From the NCBI RefSeq assembly GCF_018502625.1, contig NZ_CP075566.1, positions 2,237,001 through 2,301,000 on the forward strand: a stretch of 64,000 nt of DNA. The letters are read 5' to 3'. Shown here one piece after another: positions 1-10,000 of this stretch. Under the pieces are notes generated by a model. That model saw only the letters and a program-made list of their open reading frames with translations, had not been told where the DNA came from and ran no database searches. This DNA comes from Pseudomonas hormoni (GTDB lineage Bacteria > Pseudomonadota > Gammaproteobacteria > Pseudomonadales > Pseudomonadaceae). Numbering within the stretch: position 1 is the stretch's first letter; each line of letters starts with the position of its first letter. The translations under genes were made by a program, and so were the position numbers.

Positions 1-217
1 ACAGGTTCAGGCGGGTGGCGGTGCTCATGGCGCCGGTGGTGTACGAGCCGGTGTTTTCGGTGGTGCTGCCCAAGCCTTGGGCCGTGATGCTGGTGGCACC
101 GAGTTCCAGGGCGGAGGGTTGTTTGTCCGGGTCGTTTTCAGCCAGCAGGTCCGGGCTCAGCGCGGCACTGCAAAGCCCAAGGGTAAAGGTCATGGAACGG
201 GTGATAGGCGCGAACAT
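1..217 (-). CDS. TonB-dependent siderophore receptor, N-terminal fragment (cut by window edge)
   Basis: The gene runs leftward off the window; only the first 72 codons are visible. It starts MFAPITRSMTFTLGLCSAAL, a signal peptide, followed by a mature N-terminus with LELGATSITAQGLGSTTENTGSYTTGAMSTA spread over residues 37-67. The run of Thr-Glu-x-Thr-Gly-Ser-Tyr-Thr-Thr leading to a TATRLNL-like segment is the usual lead-in to the TonB box and plug of outer-membrane ferric-siderophore receptors. A GGAGTC ribosome site sits just upstream of the ATG. A Fur-box-like sequence lies about 80 bp upstream, so iron repression is expected. The ligand cannot be told from this piece. Confidence 0.8.
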   Translation of the reverse strand, partial: MFAPITRSMTFTLGLCSAALSPDLLAENDPDKQPSALELGATSITAQGLGSTTENTGSYTTGAMSTATRLNL

Positions 218-296
218 CGCGGCCGACTCCTTGTCGTCAATGGAAAAATTCCGTTTGTTCAAAGACGAAGGAGGGCGAGGGTATTTAGCGATAAAC

Positions 297-315
297 GAGA
301 ATAATTATTATCTTT
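297..315 (-). promoter_or_regulatory. Fur box-like operator of the TonB receptor
   Basis: On the minus strand the 19 bases AAAGATAATAATTATTCTC match 13 of 19 positions of the classic Fur consensus GATAATGATAATCATTATC, in an AT-rich block upstream of the receptor start. This fits Fe(II)-Fur repression of a siderophore receptor. No experiment supports it here. Confidence 0.6.
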
Positions 316-326
316 GCGAAACAACT

Positions 327-416
327 GTAGGAGCGAAGCTTGCTCGCGAAGGTATCAGCTCAGCCAACATAACTGTTGAACATGCAGTCCTCTTCGCGAG
401 CAAGCTTCGCTCCTAC
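327..416. repeat. REPIN (class B, gtaggagcg...): paired inverted REP
   Basis: Two REP copies face each other: gtaggagcgaagcttgctcg on the left and its complement on the right, with about 40 bp between them. It lies between the eptC 3' end and the TonB receptor promoter. Confidence 0.85.
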
Positions 417-420
417 ACGA

Positions 421-2169
421 TTACTGTTGAACGATGCCCGCAGGGTTCGGCTTCGCCTTGGGTTTGATCAGGCTGAAGTCGATCAACGCCTTCTGCTCGC
501 GCTCATAAGGATTGCCGATCATCAATGGGCGAGGCTTGAAGCTATCGCTGACCAGGCTCTTGCTGCGATCGAGTTCATCGAAACTCAAACCTGCCAGATC
601 GGCCCAGGTATGGATCAGGTGCGAGCTGCTGTACGGCCGCCCGAGGTCTTCGGCGAAGCTCCAGTCATGGCTTTCGCGCCATTTCGGCGAGGCCCAGGCC
701 ATGAACGGAATGGTGTACATCGGCGCCGTCGGCTTGGCTTCATTGCGACCGAGAGTGTTATGGCCCGCCGAATCGAAAACGTCTTCGCCGTGGTCAGAGA
801 GGTACAGCAGGAAACCGTTCGGATCGGATTTGGCGTAGTCCTTGATCAGGCTCGAGACCACGAAGTCGTTATACAGCACTGCGTTGTCATAGCTGTTGTA
901 GGTCGGCAGTTGATCGTCACGCACGCCGGCGGGAACGCCGTTGCGGTCCTTGAACTTGTCGAATGTCGACGGATAGCGGTACTGGTAGCTCATGTGCGTG
1001 CCGAGCAGATGCACGACGATCAACTTGCGTGGCGCCGCGTCGGCCAGGGCCTTGTTGAACGGTTCGATGACATCGCCGTCGTACTGGGCGGCATTCTGGT
1101 TGCGGTTGTTGTTCAGGTACACCTGCTCGTCGGCCTGCTCGGAGAAGGTCGTGAGCATGGTGTTGCGCTTGGTCATGGTCTGCTGGTTGGTGATCCAGAA
1201 GGTTTTGTAGCCGGCCTGTTTCATCATGCTGACCAGCGATGGGGTCGAGAGGTACAGGTCCGGGTTTTCTTCGTCGGCGAAGGTCAGCACCTGCTGCAAC
1301 GCCTCGATGGTGTAGGGGCGCGGGGTGATGACGTTATCGAAGACCGCCAGTTGATCCTTGAGCTTGTCCAGTTCCGGCGTGGTTTCACGCGGGTAACCGT
1401 AGAGGCTCATGCGCTGACGGTTGGTGGATTCACCAATCACCAGCACCAGGGTGGCCGGCTGGTTGGCCATCGTATCCTTGAGGTTGTTCAGGGGTGGAAT
1501 CTTGCTCGCACTGTCGAGCATGTCCTGCATGCCGGCGAGGGTGTCGAGGTAACGGTGATAGGCCACCGCCATCTGCCATGGCACTGCCGGTTCGATGCGG
1601 GTTTCGAGTTTTTCGAAACCTTCGGCGAGGCTGCCGGTGCGGACGGTCTGTTTGATCATCGGATACCCGACCACGGCCACCAGAATGGCTGTCGCCGCCA
1701 CCAGCGCGCGAACGCGGGGCATGTACACCGGGCGCAACCGCGTCCACAGGAAATACGCGAACAGGGTGTGGGCGAGGAACGCTGCCACCATCCACCAGGC
1801 GAAATACTGGGTCATGTACTCGCCGGCTTCAGAGATGTTCGACTCGAACATGATGAAGATGACGCTCTGGGAGAATTCCTGCTGATAGATGAAGAAATAA
1901 CCCAGGCTCGCCATTGAGCAGGCCCACAGCACCACGCCGATCAGCGCGGCCAATACACGGGTTTGTCGGGGGAACAGCAGCATCGGCGCCAGCCAGATGG
2001 CGCTCATCACAAAGGCCTGGCGGAATCCGGTGAACCCGGAAGTGCCCGTCAACTGGATCAACAGTTGGGTGATGCCGGAAAAATACCAGAAGAACAGGAA
2101 CAGCCAGAGAAACCCTGCCCAATCAAAACCTTTCGCAGACGAACTGCTGCTGCGTTGAAACAAAGCCAT
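421..2169 (-). CDS. cptA: Phosphoethanolamine transferase, CptA/EptC type
   Basis: Inner-membrane enzyme of the alkaline-phosphatase superfamily that transfers phosphoethanolamine from phosphatidylethanolamine to the LPS core or lipid A. The 582-residue protein has about five N-terminal membrane helices (residues 15-180) and a periplasmic sulfatase-fold domain. The catalytic stretch VIGESTNRQRMSLYGYPRET (about 242-261) carries the nucleophilic Thr of GEST, and the metal site SDHGEDVFD lies near residue 458. Length and the LYGYPRETTPEL signature fit the CptA/EptC branch better than EptA. It is monocistronic with no obvious partner. The substrate site (core heptose or lipid A) cannot be decided from sequence. 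Confidence 0.85.
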   Translation of the reverse strand: MALFQRSSSSSAKGFDWAGFLWLFLFFWYFSGITQLLIQLTGTSGFTGFRQAFVMSAIWLAPMLLFPRQTRVLAALIGVVLWACSMASLGYFFIYQQEFSQSVIFIMFESNISEAGEYMTQYFAWWMVAAFLAHTLFAYFLWTRLRPVYMPRVRALVAATAILVAVVGYPMIKQTVRTGSLAEGFEKLETRIEPAVPWQMAVAYHRYLDTLAGMQDMLDSASKIPPLNNLKDTMANQPATLVLVIGESTNRQRMSLYGYPRETTPELDKLKDQLAVFDNVITPRPYTIEALQQVLTFADEENPDLYLSTPSLVSMMKQAGYKTFWITNQQTMTKRNTMLTTFSEQADEQVYLNNNRNQNAAQYDGDVIEPFNKALADAAPRKLIVVHLLGTHMSYQYRYPSTFDKFKDRNGVPAGVRDDQLPTYNSYDNAVLYNDFVVSSLIKDYAKSDPNGFLLYLSDHGEDVFDSAGHNTLGRNEAKPTAPMYTIPFMAWASPKWRESHDWSFAEDLGRPYSSSHLIHTWADLAGLSFDELDRSKSLVSDSFKPRPLMIGNPYEREQKALIDFSLIKPKAKPNPAGIVQQ

Positions 2170-2368
2170 TGCGCGCTCCAGCCAGAATCACTTTCCACCG
2201 CCGGGACTGGAAAGTCGCCGACGAACGGGCGCCGCGCGGAGACCGGGCGGCCATATGGGGCCGGAGTATCAACAAGGGGGTGTGAAAGTTTTGTGAGCTG
2301 TGAACGCTGGCGAATCAGAACGACGTAACGGAAACAGCGCAGGGCTGCTTCCGATTCAGGCGAGGGGA

Positions 2369-2551
2369 TCAGGCGTGGGGAGCGCGCAGTGTGACAGGCT
2401 TCGGCTGAGCCTGGAGTCCTTGCGTCAGCAGCCGTAACTGCTCGACTTCCTGCTTCAGCTGGTCGCGCTCGTCTTTCAACTGGCGCAATTCATCGCGACG
2501 GATCGTGACGTAAAGGGTTTGTGCTGGCCGTGCTGCTTGTACTGTGCCCAT
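2369..2551 (-). CDS. Small coiled-coil protein, unknown function
   Basis: Sixty-residue protein beginning MGTVQAARPAQTLYVTIRRD. The middle is a short charged heptad-like segment (ELRQLKDERDQLKQEVEQLR, residues 21-40) that should form a coiled coil. The start is supported by a good ribosome site, GAGGTGAGCA directly before ATG. The gene stands alone between the phosphoethanolamine transferase and gnd. No family is recognised, and no function is proposed beyond possible self-association. Confidence 0.65.
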   Translation of the reverse strand: MGTVQAARPAQTLYVTIRRDELRQLKDERDQLKQEVEQLRLLTQGLQAQPKPVTLRAPHA

Positions 2552-2822
2552 TGCTCACCTCGCAAATGGCTGTCTCAACTGTAAATCCGCCCCGACATCG
2601 GTGCTTATTTACTATCGGCACTGATTTTGATTTCTTTTGCCCCGTAAGGGAACTTTTTTATTTTTCATGGTCGTTGTGTCTTTGGCACGATTCCAGACGT
2701 TATCAGTCAGGATCGGGCACAATGCCCGGAAACTTCACGCCAACGCTCTGGACTAACCCACATTAGTCGCGTTGGGCTATAACCTTTGACACACATTTAT
2801 TTGTAGTAGGGAGCATCAGCAC

Positions 2823-3803
2823 ATGCAACTCGGGATTATTGGACTGGGCCGCATGGGCGGCAATATTGCGCGGCGCCTGATGCTCAACGGGCACACCACC
2901 GTTGTTTACGACCGCAATACCGCCTTCGTCGATACCCTGGCCGCCGAAGGCGCCAAAGGCGTCATCGACCTGCCAGCCCTGGTCGCTGGCCTGGCCAAAC
3001 CACGTGCGGTCTGGGTCATGCTGCCGGCCGGCGCACCGACCGAAGACACCATCGACACCCTGAGCACCTTGCTCGAACCCGGCGATACCATCATCGACGG
3101 CGGCAACACCTTTTATAAGGACGACATCCGCCGGGCGAAAACCCTGTCGGAAAAAGGCCTGCACTATGTCGACGTCGGCACCTCTGGCGGCGTCTGGGGC
3201 CTGGAGCGCGGTTACTGCATGATGATCGGCGGCGAAGCCGAGGTGGTGAAACGCCTCGATCCGTTGTTCGACAGCCTGGCACCGGGCCTGGGTGATATCC
3301 CTCGCACCAAGGACCGCAAGTCGGACGACGATCGCGCCGAACGCGGTTACATCCACGCCGGTCCCGCAGGCTCTGGTCATTTCGTGAAGATGATCCACAA
3401 CGGCATCGAATACGGAATGATGCAGGCCTTCGCCGAAGGCTTCGACATCCTCAAGACCAAGGCCAGCACCAACCTGCCGGAAGATCAGCGCTTTGATCTC
3501 AACGTGGCCGACATCGCCGAAGTCTGGCGTCGCGGCAGTGTTGTGTCGTCCTGGCTGCTCGACCTGACGGCTGACGCGCTCGCCAGCGATCCGAAACTCG
3601 ACGGTTACTCAGGCTCGGTCGCTGACAGCGGTGAAGGTCGCTGGACCATCGAAGCGGCCATGGAACAGTCGGTGCCCGTGCCGGTGTTGTCGAACTCGCT
3701 GTTCTCCCGCTACCGTTCACGCGGGCAAGGCACGTTTGGCGACAAGATTCTCTCGGCCCAGCGCTTCGGATTCGGCGGCCACGTGGAGACCGCGAAAAAA
3801 TGA
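2823..3803 (+). CDS. gnd: 6-phosphogluconate dehydrogenase (decarboxylating), short form
   Basis: Oxidises 6-phosphogluconate to ribulose 5-phosphate and CO2 with reduction of NAD(P)+, the second oxidative step of the pentose phosphate pathway. The N-terminus [20 protein letters not shown] holds the Rossmann GxGxxG motif; DIIDGGNT-like [12 protein letters not shown] is near residue 90, and the substrate motif [12 protein letters not shown] is near 120. At 326 residues it is the short type, not the 470-residue enteric enzyme. Its last four bases overlap the zwf start (ATGA), so the two are translationally coupled. Many pseudomonads lack Gnd and rely on Entner-Doudoroff, so its presence widens sugar metabolism. 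Confidence 0.93.
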   Translation: MQLGIIGLGRMGGNIARRLMLNGHTTVVYDRNTAFVDTLAAEGAKGVIDLPALVAGLAKPRAVWVMLPAGAPTEDTIDTLSTLLEPGDTIIDGGNTFYKDDIRRAKTLSEKGLHYVDVGTSGGVWGLERGYCMMIGGEAEVVKRLDPLFDSLAPGLGDIPRTKDRKSDDDRAERGYIHAGPAGSGHFVKMIHNGIEYGMMQAFAEGFDILKTKASTNLPEDQRFDLNVADIAEVWRRGSVVSSWLLDLTADALASDPKLDGYSGSVADSGEGRWTIEAAMEQSVPVPVLSNSLFSRYRSRGQGTFGDKILSAQRFGFGGHVETAKK

Positions 3804-5323
3804 CCCGGTTGATCCGCAATAAATCCAAGGCAGAACCCGCACCACCGACCACGCTGTTCCTGTTCGGTGCCCACGGTGACCTGGTCAAGCGCTTGCTGAT
3901 GCCGGCGCTGTACAACCTGAGTCGCGACGGTCTGCTTGGCGATGGATTGCGGATCATCGGCGTTGACCACAACGCCATCACCGATGAGGCCTTTGCGCAG
4001 AAGCTCGAAGATTTCATTCGGGCCGAAGTGGCGAGCAAGGTCGGCAAGGGCGATCAAGTCCTTGATCCGCAGTTGTGGGCCAAACTGGCAAAAGGCATCA
4101 GCTACGTCCAGGGCGACTTCCTGGACGACAGCACGTATCAGGCGCTGGCGGCGAAAATCGCCGACAGCGGCACCGGCAACGCGGTGTTTTATCTGGCCAC
4201 CGCGCCACGTTTCTTCAGCGAAGTGGTGCGTCGTCTCGGCGCCGCCGGTTTGCTGCAAGAAACGCCGGAAGCCTTCAGAAGGGTGGTAATCGAAAAACCG
4301 TTCGGCTCCGATCTGCACACCGCCGAAGCCTTGAACGCGTGCTTGCTCAAGGTGATGACGGAAAACCAGATTTACCGGATCGATCACTATCTGGGCAAGG
4401 AAACCGTACAGAACATTCTGATCAGCCGGTTCTCCAACAGCCTGTTCGAAGCCTTCTGGAGCAACCATTACATCGACCACGTACAGATTACCGCCGCGGA
4501 AACCGTCGGCGTGGAAACCCGTGGCAGTTTTTATGAGCACACCGGCGCCTTGCGGGACATGGTGCCCAATCACCTGTTCCAGCTATTGGCGATGGTGGCC
4601 ATTGAACCGCCGGCCGCCTTCGGCGCCGATGCGGTTCGCGGCGAGAAAGCCAAAGTGGTGGGGGCGATTCGCCCCTGGTCCACTGAAGAGGCGCGGGCCA
4701 ATTCGGTGCGCGGCCAATACGCCGCCGGCGAAATCGATGGCAAGCCGTTGCCGGGTTATCGCCAGGAAACCAACGTATCGCCCGACAGCACGACCGAAAC
4801 CTATGTGGCGCTCAAAGTCATGATCGACAACTGGCGCTGGGTCGGCGTGCCGTTCTACCTGCGCACCGGCAAGCGCATGAGCGTGCGCGACACCGAGATC
4901 GTCATCTGTTTTAAACCGGCGCCTTACGCGCAATTCCGTGATACCGAGGTCGATGAGCTGCAACCGACCTATCTGCGGATCCAGATTCAGCCTAATGAAG
5001 GCATGTGGTTCGACCTGTTGGCCAAACGGCCTGGGCCGGCGTTGAAAATGGCTAATATCGAACTGGGTTTTGCCTACAAGGATTTCTTTGAAATGCAGCC
5101 GTCCACCGGCTACGAAACCCTGATCTACGATTGCCTGACCGGCGATCAAACGCTGTTCCAGCGCGCCGACAACATCGAAAACGGTTGGCGTGCCGTACAA
5201 CCATTCCTCGATGCCTGGCAGCAGGACGCGAGCGTGCAGACTTACGCGGCCGGTGAGGACGGACCGGCGACGGCAGAAGACCTGCTGACTCGCGATGGTC
5301 GCGTCTGGCATGGCCTCGGATGA
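3800..5323 (+). CDS. zwf: Glucose-6-phosphate 1-dehydrogenase
   Basis: Converts glucose 6-phosphate to 6-phosphogluconolactone, feeding both the pentose phosphate and Entner-Doudoroff routes and supplying NADPH. The nucleotide site is [20 protein letters not shown] (residues 20-39) and the active-site motif [13 protein letters not shown] is near residue 193. The 507-residue length is typical. It overlaps gnd upstream and the HAD gene downstream by 4 bp each, so the three form one operon. This zwf sits with gnd, not in a hexR-zwf-pgl-eda arrangement, so it is likely a second paralog; that is inference since the rest of the genome is not visible. Confidence 0.95.
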   Translation: MTRLIRNKSKAEPAPPTTLFLFGAHGDLVKRLLMPALYNLSRDGLLGDGLRIIGVDHNAITDEAFAQKLEDFIRAEVASKVGKGDQVLDPQLWAKLAKGISYVQGDFLDDSTYQALAAKIADSGTGNAVFYLATAPRFFSEVVRRLGAAGLLQETPEAFRRVVIEKPFGSDLHTAEALNACLLKVMTENQIYRIDHYLGKETVQNILISRFSNSLFEAFWSNHYIDHVQITAAETVGVETRGSFYEHTGALRDMVPNHLFQLLAMVAIEPPAAFGADAVRGEKAKVVGAIRPWSTEEARANSVRGQYAAGEIDGKPLPGYRQETNVSPDSTTETYVALKVMIDNWRWVGVPFYLRTGKRMSVRDTEIVICFKPAPYAQFRDTEVDELQPTYLRIQIQPNEGMWFDLLAKRPGPALKMANIELGFAYKDFFEMQPSTGYETLIYDCLTGDQTLFQRADNIENGWRAVQPFLDAWQQDASVQTYAAGEDGPATAEDLLTRDGRVWHGLG

Positions 5324-6144
5324 GTGAGGTCACGCAACACACCATCCGTTTTCTGCTCAGTGACATGGACGGCACATTGTTGCTGCCGGACCACAGCCTC
5401 AGCCAGCGCACCATCGAAGCCGTCCGTTCGTTGCGCGAGGCGGGCGTGCTGTTCAGCCTCGCCACGGGCCGACCGCCGAAAGCCATGTTGCAGCAGATCG
5501 AAGCCCTGGGCGTCGATCTGCCGACGGCAGCATTCAATGGCGGCACGATTGTCCATCCCGATGGCAGTTTGCTGGTCGCGCATTACTTGCCGGCCACGGC
5601 GGCACTGATTACGTTGACGCTGTTTGCCGATCTGCCGGACATCGAGGTCTGGGTGTTCAGCGGTGGTGACTGGCTGGTGAAAGACCCGACCGGGCCGATG
5701 GTTCCTCGAGAGCAGCACGGCCTGGGGTATCCGCCCGTAATGGTGGAGAGTTTTGAGCCGTACCTGGAACACATCGACAAGATCGTCGCGGCGAGCAATA
5801 ACGCGCAGCTGTTGATTGAGCTGGAGGCGCAATTGCTGCCCAAGGTCGAGGGCCAGGCGCAGGTGTCGCGATCGCAACCGGTGTACCTCGACGTGACCGC
5901 GATGCAAGCCAACAAGGGGGACGCGCTGGAGACACTGGCCGCGTTCCTGGGCGTGCCGCTGGAGCAGACGGCGGCCTTGGGCGATGGCGGCAATGACCCC
6001 GCCATGTTTCACCGCGCGGGTTTGTCAATCGCCATGGGGCAGGCGGAAGAGGCGGTGAAGCGTCAGGCCGACGTGGTGACCGGAGCCAACACCGAGGACG
6101 GCGCGGCGCAGGCAATCGAGCGGTACATCCTCAACGCAGGTTAA
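5320..6144 (+). CDS. HAD-family phosphatase, Cof type
   Basis: Predicted cytoplasmic sugar-phosphate phosphatase of haloacid dehalogenase subclass IIB. Motif I is LLSDMDGTLLLPDHSLS (residues 11-27) with the nucleophile Asp, motif II is the ATGRPPK region, and motif IV is LGDGGNDPAMF near residue 220 followed by the family hallmark GLSIAMGQAEEAVKRQAD. The start codon overlaps the zwf stop, which implies co-translation with gnd and zwf. A role in clearing excess or damaged phosphosugars from that pathway is plausible but inferred; the substrate is unknown. Confidence 0.85.
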   Translation: MSEVTQHTIRFLLSDMDGTLLLPDHSLSQRTIEAVRSLREAGVLFSLATGRPPKAMLQQIEALGVDLPTAAFNGGTIVHPDGSLLVAHYLPATAALITLTLFADLPDIEVWVFSGGDWLVKDPTGPMVPREQHGLGYPPVMVESFEPYLEHIDKIVAASNNAQLLIELEAQLLPKVEGQAQVSRSQPVYLDVTAMQANKGDALETLAAFLGVPLEQTAALGDGGNDPAMFHRAGLSIAMGQAEEAVKRQADVVTGANTEDGAAQAIERYILNAG

Positions 6145-6157
6145 CCGCGTTATCGTT

Positions 6158-6223
6158 CTTCGCGGGCAAGCCTCGCTCCTACAGACGGTGAGTTCCTGTA
6201 GGAGCGAGGCTTGCCCGCGAAGG
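6158..6223. repeat. REPIN (class B) between convergent genes
   Basis: cttcgcgggcaagcctcgct...and its complement aggcttgcccgcgaag, spacer about 20 bp. It lies in the convergent gap between the HAD gene and nhaB and could act as a bidirectional 3' end. Confidence 0.88.
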
Positions 6224-6239
6224 CGTCAAACCTGCTTGT

Positions 6240-7742
6240 TCAAAGCCAGTAACTCACCGCATACCACCCAAGAACACCCATCACCACCGTATACGGCAAC
6301 GCCATCCACACCATCCGTCCATACGACAGGCGAATCAGCGGTGCAATCGCCGACGTCAGCAGAAACAGAAACGCTGCCTGGCCATTGGGCGTCGCCACGC
6401 TCGGCAGGTTGGTGCCGGTGTTGATCGCAATCGCCAGGGTCTCGAAATGTTCACGGCTCATGTGGCCGGAGATGAACGCCTGCTTCACTTCGGTGATGTA
6501 GATGGTCGCGACAAATACGTTGTCGCTGATCGCCGACAGCAAGCCGTTGGCAATAAACAGCATGCCCGGTTGCTGATCCGCCGGCAGCGCCAGTACCCAC
6601 TGGATCAGCGGCGTGAACAACTGCTGATCGTGAATCACCGCCACCACCGCAAAAAACACCACCAACAGCGCCGTGAACGGCATGGCGTCCTTGAACGCAG
6701 TGCCGAGGCGATGCTCGTCAGTAATACCAGTGAACGCGGTAATCAGCACGATCACCATCAAGCCGATCAGGCCCACTTCAGCCACGTGGAAGGCCAGGCA
6801 GCCAATCAGAATCAGCGCCGCCAGCCCTTGAACAATCAGCGCAGCGCGTTGGCGCGAAGTGCGTTCGGCGTTGTCTTCGGCGGCATAGTTGGCCAGCACG
6901 GCGCGCACGTTGTCCGGCAGGAGTGTGCCGTAACCAAACCAGCGCAACTTTTCCAGCAGTACGCAAGTCACCAGGCCCGCCACCAGCACCGGCAGCGAAA
7001 CCGGGGCGACTTTCAGGAAGAATTCAGAAAAGTGCCAACCCATTTCGTGGCCGATCAGCAGGTTCTGTGGCTCGCCGACCAGGGTACAAACACCGCCCAA
7101 TGCCGTGCCTACGGCGCCGTGCATCAACAGGCTGCGCAGAAAGGCGCGGAACTGTTCGAGGTCAGCGTGATGGAGTGTTGGCAGGTGCTGGTCATCGCCA
7201 TATTCACTGTCCTGACGCGGATCATTGCCCGAGGCGACGCGGTGATACACCGAGTAAAACCCTACAGCCGCGCTGATGATCACGGCGGTCACGGTCAAGG
7301 CATCGAGAAAGGCCGAGAGAAACGCCGACAGAAAGCAGAACATCAACGCCAGCAACGCCTTGGAGCGAACCCCGAGCAGCAGACGAGAAAACAGAAACAG
7401 CAGCAGGTCTTTCATGAAGTAGATGCCCGCGACCATGAACATCAGCAGCAGGATCACCGGGAAGTTGTGCACCAGTTCGTCATACAGTGCCTGGGGCGTG
7501 GTCATCTTCAACAGCAGCGCTTCGATCAGCAACAGGCCGCCGGGCATCAGCGGATAGCACTTGAGCGCCATGGCCAGGGTGAAGATGAATTCCAGCACCA
7601 GCAGCCAACCGGCCGCGACCGGACCCACGGTCCACAGCACCAGGGCGTTGAGAATCAGGAAGCCGAGAATGCAGGCCTTGTACCAGCGAGGTGAATGCCC
7701 GAGAAAATTATGCGCGAACGCCTGGGCCATTGAGCCGGACAT
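6240..7742 (-). CDS. nhaB: Na+/H+ antiporter NhaB
   Basis: Inner-membrane sodium/proton antiporter for Na+ extrusion and pH homeostasis. The 500-residue protein has the NhaB N-terminus ([20 protein letters not shown], residues 13-32), about 12 hydrophobic segments, and the family motif [19 protein letters not shown] near residue 140. Late in the protein [14 protein letters not shown] and [20 protein letters not shown] match the ion-transport signature regions of the family. It stands alone, convergent with the gnd-zwf-HAD operon. Confidence 0.93.
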   Translation of the reverse strand: MSGSMAQAFAHNFLGHSPRWYKACILGFLILNALVLWTVGPVAAGWLLVLEFIFTLAMALKCYPLMPGGLLLIEALLLKMTTPQALYDELVHNFPVILLLMFMVAGIYFMKDLLLFLFSRLLLGVRSKALLALMFCFLSAFLSAFLDALTVTAVIISAAVGFYSVYHRVASGNDPRQDSEYGDDQHLPTLHHADLEQFRAFLRSLLMHGAVGTALGGVCTLVGEPQNLLIGHEMGWHFSEFFLKVAPVSLPVLVAGLVTCVLLEKLRWFGYGTLLPDNVRAVLANYAAEDNAERTSRQRAALIVQGLAALILIGCLAFHVAEVGLIGLMVIVLITAFTGITDEHRLGTAFKDAMPFTALLVVFFAVVAVIHDQQLFTPLIQWVLALPADQQPGMLFIANGLLSAISDNVFVATIYITEVKQAFISGHMSREHFETLAIAINTGTNLPSVATPNGQAAFLFLLTSAIAPLIRLSYGRMVWMALPYTVVMGVLGWYAVSYWL

Positions 7743-7820
7743 CGGCTACTCCTTGTATTAAGAAGCGCGCAAGTTGCCGTAAGCCGAAGGGAAGATCAAG
7801 CGTAGGAAATATCGGCGCAC

Positions 7821-9110
7821 CTATCCCAGATAGCGTGTGACGATTGCCCGGTGGTTGCCATCCAGTGAATAGCCACCTACGACAATGTTGCCATCGGACT
7901 GCACGGCCAGCGAGGTCGCGGTATCCGGGCCGCGACTCAGGCGGGTGCGGACCCAACCGACGCCATTGCCAAAGCTTCCATCGAGCTGTCCGCCGGGCAG
8001 ATACCGGGCCAGAATGAAATCAGCTTCGATGCCCCCGACCGTGGCGCCAACGGTTAGCACGCTGCCGTCCGCCAGGACCTGGGCGGCGGTCCACTGGCAG
8101 CCGCTGCGGCCAATCTCCAGTAATTGCGGTTGGCCGCCGTTGCAGTGAATGTCCGGGCGACCGTTGCTGTGGACTTTGAGGGCCATGCACTGCATCGGGT
8201 CGCGGCTGCTGCCAACACACTGCAGGTCGCCGTTGTGTTGCTGGACGATCTGGCTGACCTGAGCATGACGTCCCTGTGCCATGAAACTCATGAAACCATC
8301 CACGGCGAAACTGTCGTCGAGGCTGCCGTCGCTGTGATAACGCGCCAGCAGCCCTTCTTCAGGAAAATTGATCGAGCCGCCCACCAGAATCCGACCGTCA
8401 GGTTGCACCAGCAGACTGCTCAGCCAGGTGTTCATCAGCAAGTGCCTGACCAGCACGAAGCCGCGACCGTTGAAGGTGTCGTCCAGTGAGCCGTCAGGGT
8501 GAAGCCGTACAAGTACGCCGACATGATCGGCCAGCTCGAAATGATGATTGGCCAGCAAAAGGATTCGCCCGTTGTCCTGTACATAGACATCACATGCTTC
8601 GGCGCCCGGCACGCCAGGTGGCAACCAGGCATCACGCACGCCTTGGGAAAGATTGCCCGGCAGGCGCACGACACAGCGTCCGTTGTTGCCAAATGACTGG
8701 ACCGGTTTGCCCTGTTGATTGAACAGCGCGAAGGCGGGCAGTGTGCGATGCGCACTTTCATAGTGCAGGCCGGCCACCAGAATGCGCCCATCGGCGAGTA
8801 GCAGGACTTTGCCGGCCATGGCCTCGAAACCGGGCTCGAACTGGCTGATGACACTGCCTTGTTGGCCGAAGGCCAGATCCGCCGAGCCGTCCTCGAGCAG
8901 GCGTGCCAGGCCAAAGCGGCTGCCGCCCGGGGTGCCGACCTTCGCGGCGATCAGCAACCGGCCCGCGGAATCAATCGCGACGCCATTGGCCATGCTGGAG
9001 GTGCTACCGGGGAAATACACTTGGGTTTTGCCGGTGCCGGCAAAGGACTCATCGAGCTTCCCGGCGTCGTTCAGCGCGGCGGGTAAGGCGAAAGCGGTCT
9101 GGATTGACAT
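7821..9110 (-). CDS. Delta-60 repeat (beta-propeller-like) protein
   Basis: A 429-residue protein made of repeated units of the form LDxSFGxxGxxxx...xxxQxDGRILVxG, for example LDESFAGTGKTQVYF (about 18-32), PDGRILVGG near 240 and LDGSFGNGVGWV near 380. This is the delta-60 repeat, thought to form a beta-propeller. There is no clear signal peptide. Proteins of this kind in Pseudomonas are uncharacterised and are sometimes linked to the cell surface. No operon partner is seen. Function is unknown. Confidence 0.75.
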   Translation of the reverse strand: MSIQTAFALPAALNDAGKLDESFAGTGKTQVYFPGSTSSMANGVAIDSAGRLLIAAKVGTPGGSRFGLARLLEDGSADLAFGQQGSVISQFEPGFEAMAGKVLLLADGRILVAGLHYESAHRTLPAFALFNQQGKPVQSFGNNGRCVVRLPGNLSQGVRDAWLPPGVPGAEACDVYVQDNGRILLLANHHFELADHVGVLVRLHPDGSLDDTFNGRGFVLVRHLLMNTWLSSLLVQPDGRILVGGSINFPEEGLLARYHSDGSLDDSFAVDGFMSFMAQGRHAQVSQIVQQHNGDLQCVGSSRDPMQCMALKVHSNGRPDIHCNGGQPQLLEIGRSGCQWTAAQVLADGSVLTVGATVGGIEADFILARYLPGGQLDGSFGNGVGWVRTRLSRGPDTATSLAVQSDGNIVVGGYSLDGNHRAIVTRYLG

Positions 9111-9268
9111 GCACGCATCTCCTTGCGAGTCGTCGTGATCCAGGAATCGGGGAGGTGGCGACTGGTGAAATATTCAACGCCTGAATGACCGGCTGCACAA
9201 CTGACAGAACTAACAGGCGGAGGGTCGCTTTGTGCCAGAACAGTGTCTTTTCGAACCACTGAAAAGCC

Positions 9269-9284
9269 GGCCAATTAATTGGCC
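9269..9284. promoter_or_regulatory. Perfect 16-bp palindrome upstream of the delta-60 gene
   Basis: GGCCAATTAATTGGCC reads the same on both strands, and a second inverted repeat TTCGA-ATAA-TCGAA follows at 9293-9306. Both lie in the leader region between the 88-residue gene and the delta-60 gene. A dimeric repressor site is possible. No known operator is recognised. Confidence 0.4.
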
Positions 9285-9390
9285 TTCGTAAGTTCGAATA
9301 ATCGAATGTCGCCAGTGCTGGTAATAAGGCCAGTGAACTACCGATCGAGGGGGGAGGGTGCGGATTACCGGAAGTAATCCGCAAAACGCT

Positions 9391-9657
9391 TTAGTGCGGC
9401 ATCGACCACGATTGCAGCGTGTAACCTTCCTGGCTCAGCTCTTTGCGGGCTTCTTCCAGAACATGTTCAAGTTGCGCGGGATCGGTATAGGCGCTGCTTG
9501 GAATCTGCTTGCGGCCAATGCGGGTATTGGTGCGGTCGATGACGGTCAGGCTGAGTTCGCCATTGCCGTCCTGTGGGGCCCAGGCCACGCATTGAAATGG
9601 CAGGAATGCGCGGTCGGCAATCAAAAGAGCTTCGTTGATACGGAGCGGGGCGGTCAT
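9391..9657 (-). CDS. Conserved hypothetical protein, 88 residues
   Basis: Small soluble protein starting MTAPLRINEALLIADRAFLP. The composition is ordinary coding-like and GAGAAGA lies before the ATG. It contains CVAWAPQDGNGELSLTVIDR (23-42) followed by an amphipathic segment PAQLEHVLEEARKELSQEG (59-77). It resembles short conserved Pseudomonas proteins of unknown role. It has no membrane segment, signal peptide or recognisable domain. Confidence 0.65.
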   Translation of the reverse strand: MTAPLRINEALLIADRAFLPFQCVAWAPQDGNGELSLTVIDRTNTRIGRKQIPSSAYTDPAQLEHVLEEARKELSQEGYTLQSWSMPH

Positions 9658-10000
9658 GGGATCTTCTCTCTATATGCCCAATCAAGTGATGTGCCGTCGG
9701 TTGGGCTTACCGTTCGGCTGGTTACTTGTACTGATGCCCGCAACCGGTGGGTGGGTCACATACAATTAAAAGAAATTTCAACTTTCTTTCATCGGTTCAG
9801 GGTTCTGGCAGGCTTTGAAAGCTGAATGAAAGGTTCGACTCGTTAGGTAACTAACAAAGTTACTTCTTATAACTGCTTACGCGACCTTCCTATAGTCAAT
9901 CGATACAAGACAACGTCAAATTATTGCTAATGTTACAGTCAGGTCTGCCAAATGACTGTTTTTAATAATATTTCCTACAATTTGGCGCCAAGGAACAGTC
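9658..10000. promoter_or_regulatory. AT-rich control region of the fap-linked regulator
   Basis: No gene is seen in this 343-bp stretch. It holds an inverted repeat GTAACT-aacaa-AGTTAC (9847-9863) and a perfect 9-bp inverted repeat: ATGACTGTT (9952-9960) pairs with AACAGTCAT (9994-10002). The right arm covers part of the AAGGAAC ribosome site and the ATG of the regulator gene. This could be an operator for autoregulation or an mRNA hairpin that hides the start. Confidence 0.5.

Noticed and set aside
376..1917. 513-codon plus-strand reading frame
   Set aside because: It lies antisense to the phosphoethanolamine transferase, whose motifs and membrane helices are clear. The frame is open only because of high GC content.
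2690..2720. TTGGCACGATTCCAG as a sigma-54 promoter for gnd
   Set aside because: The -24 element is good but GA, not GC, stands at the -12 position with the required spacing.
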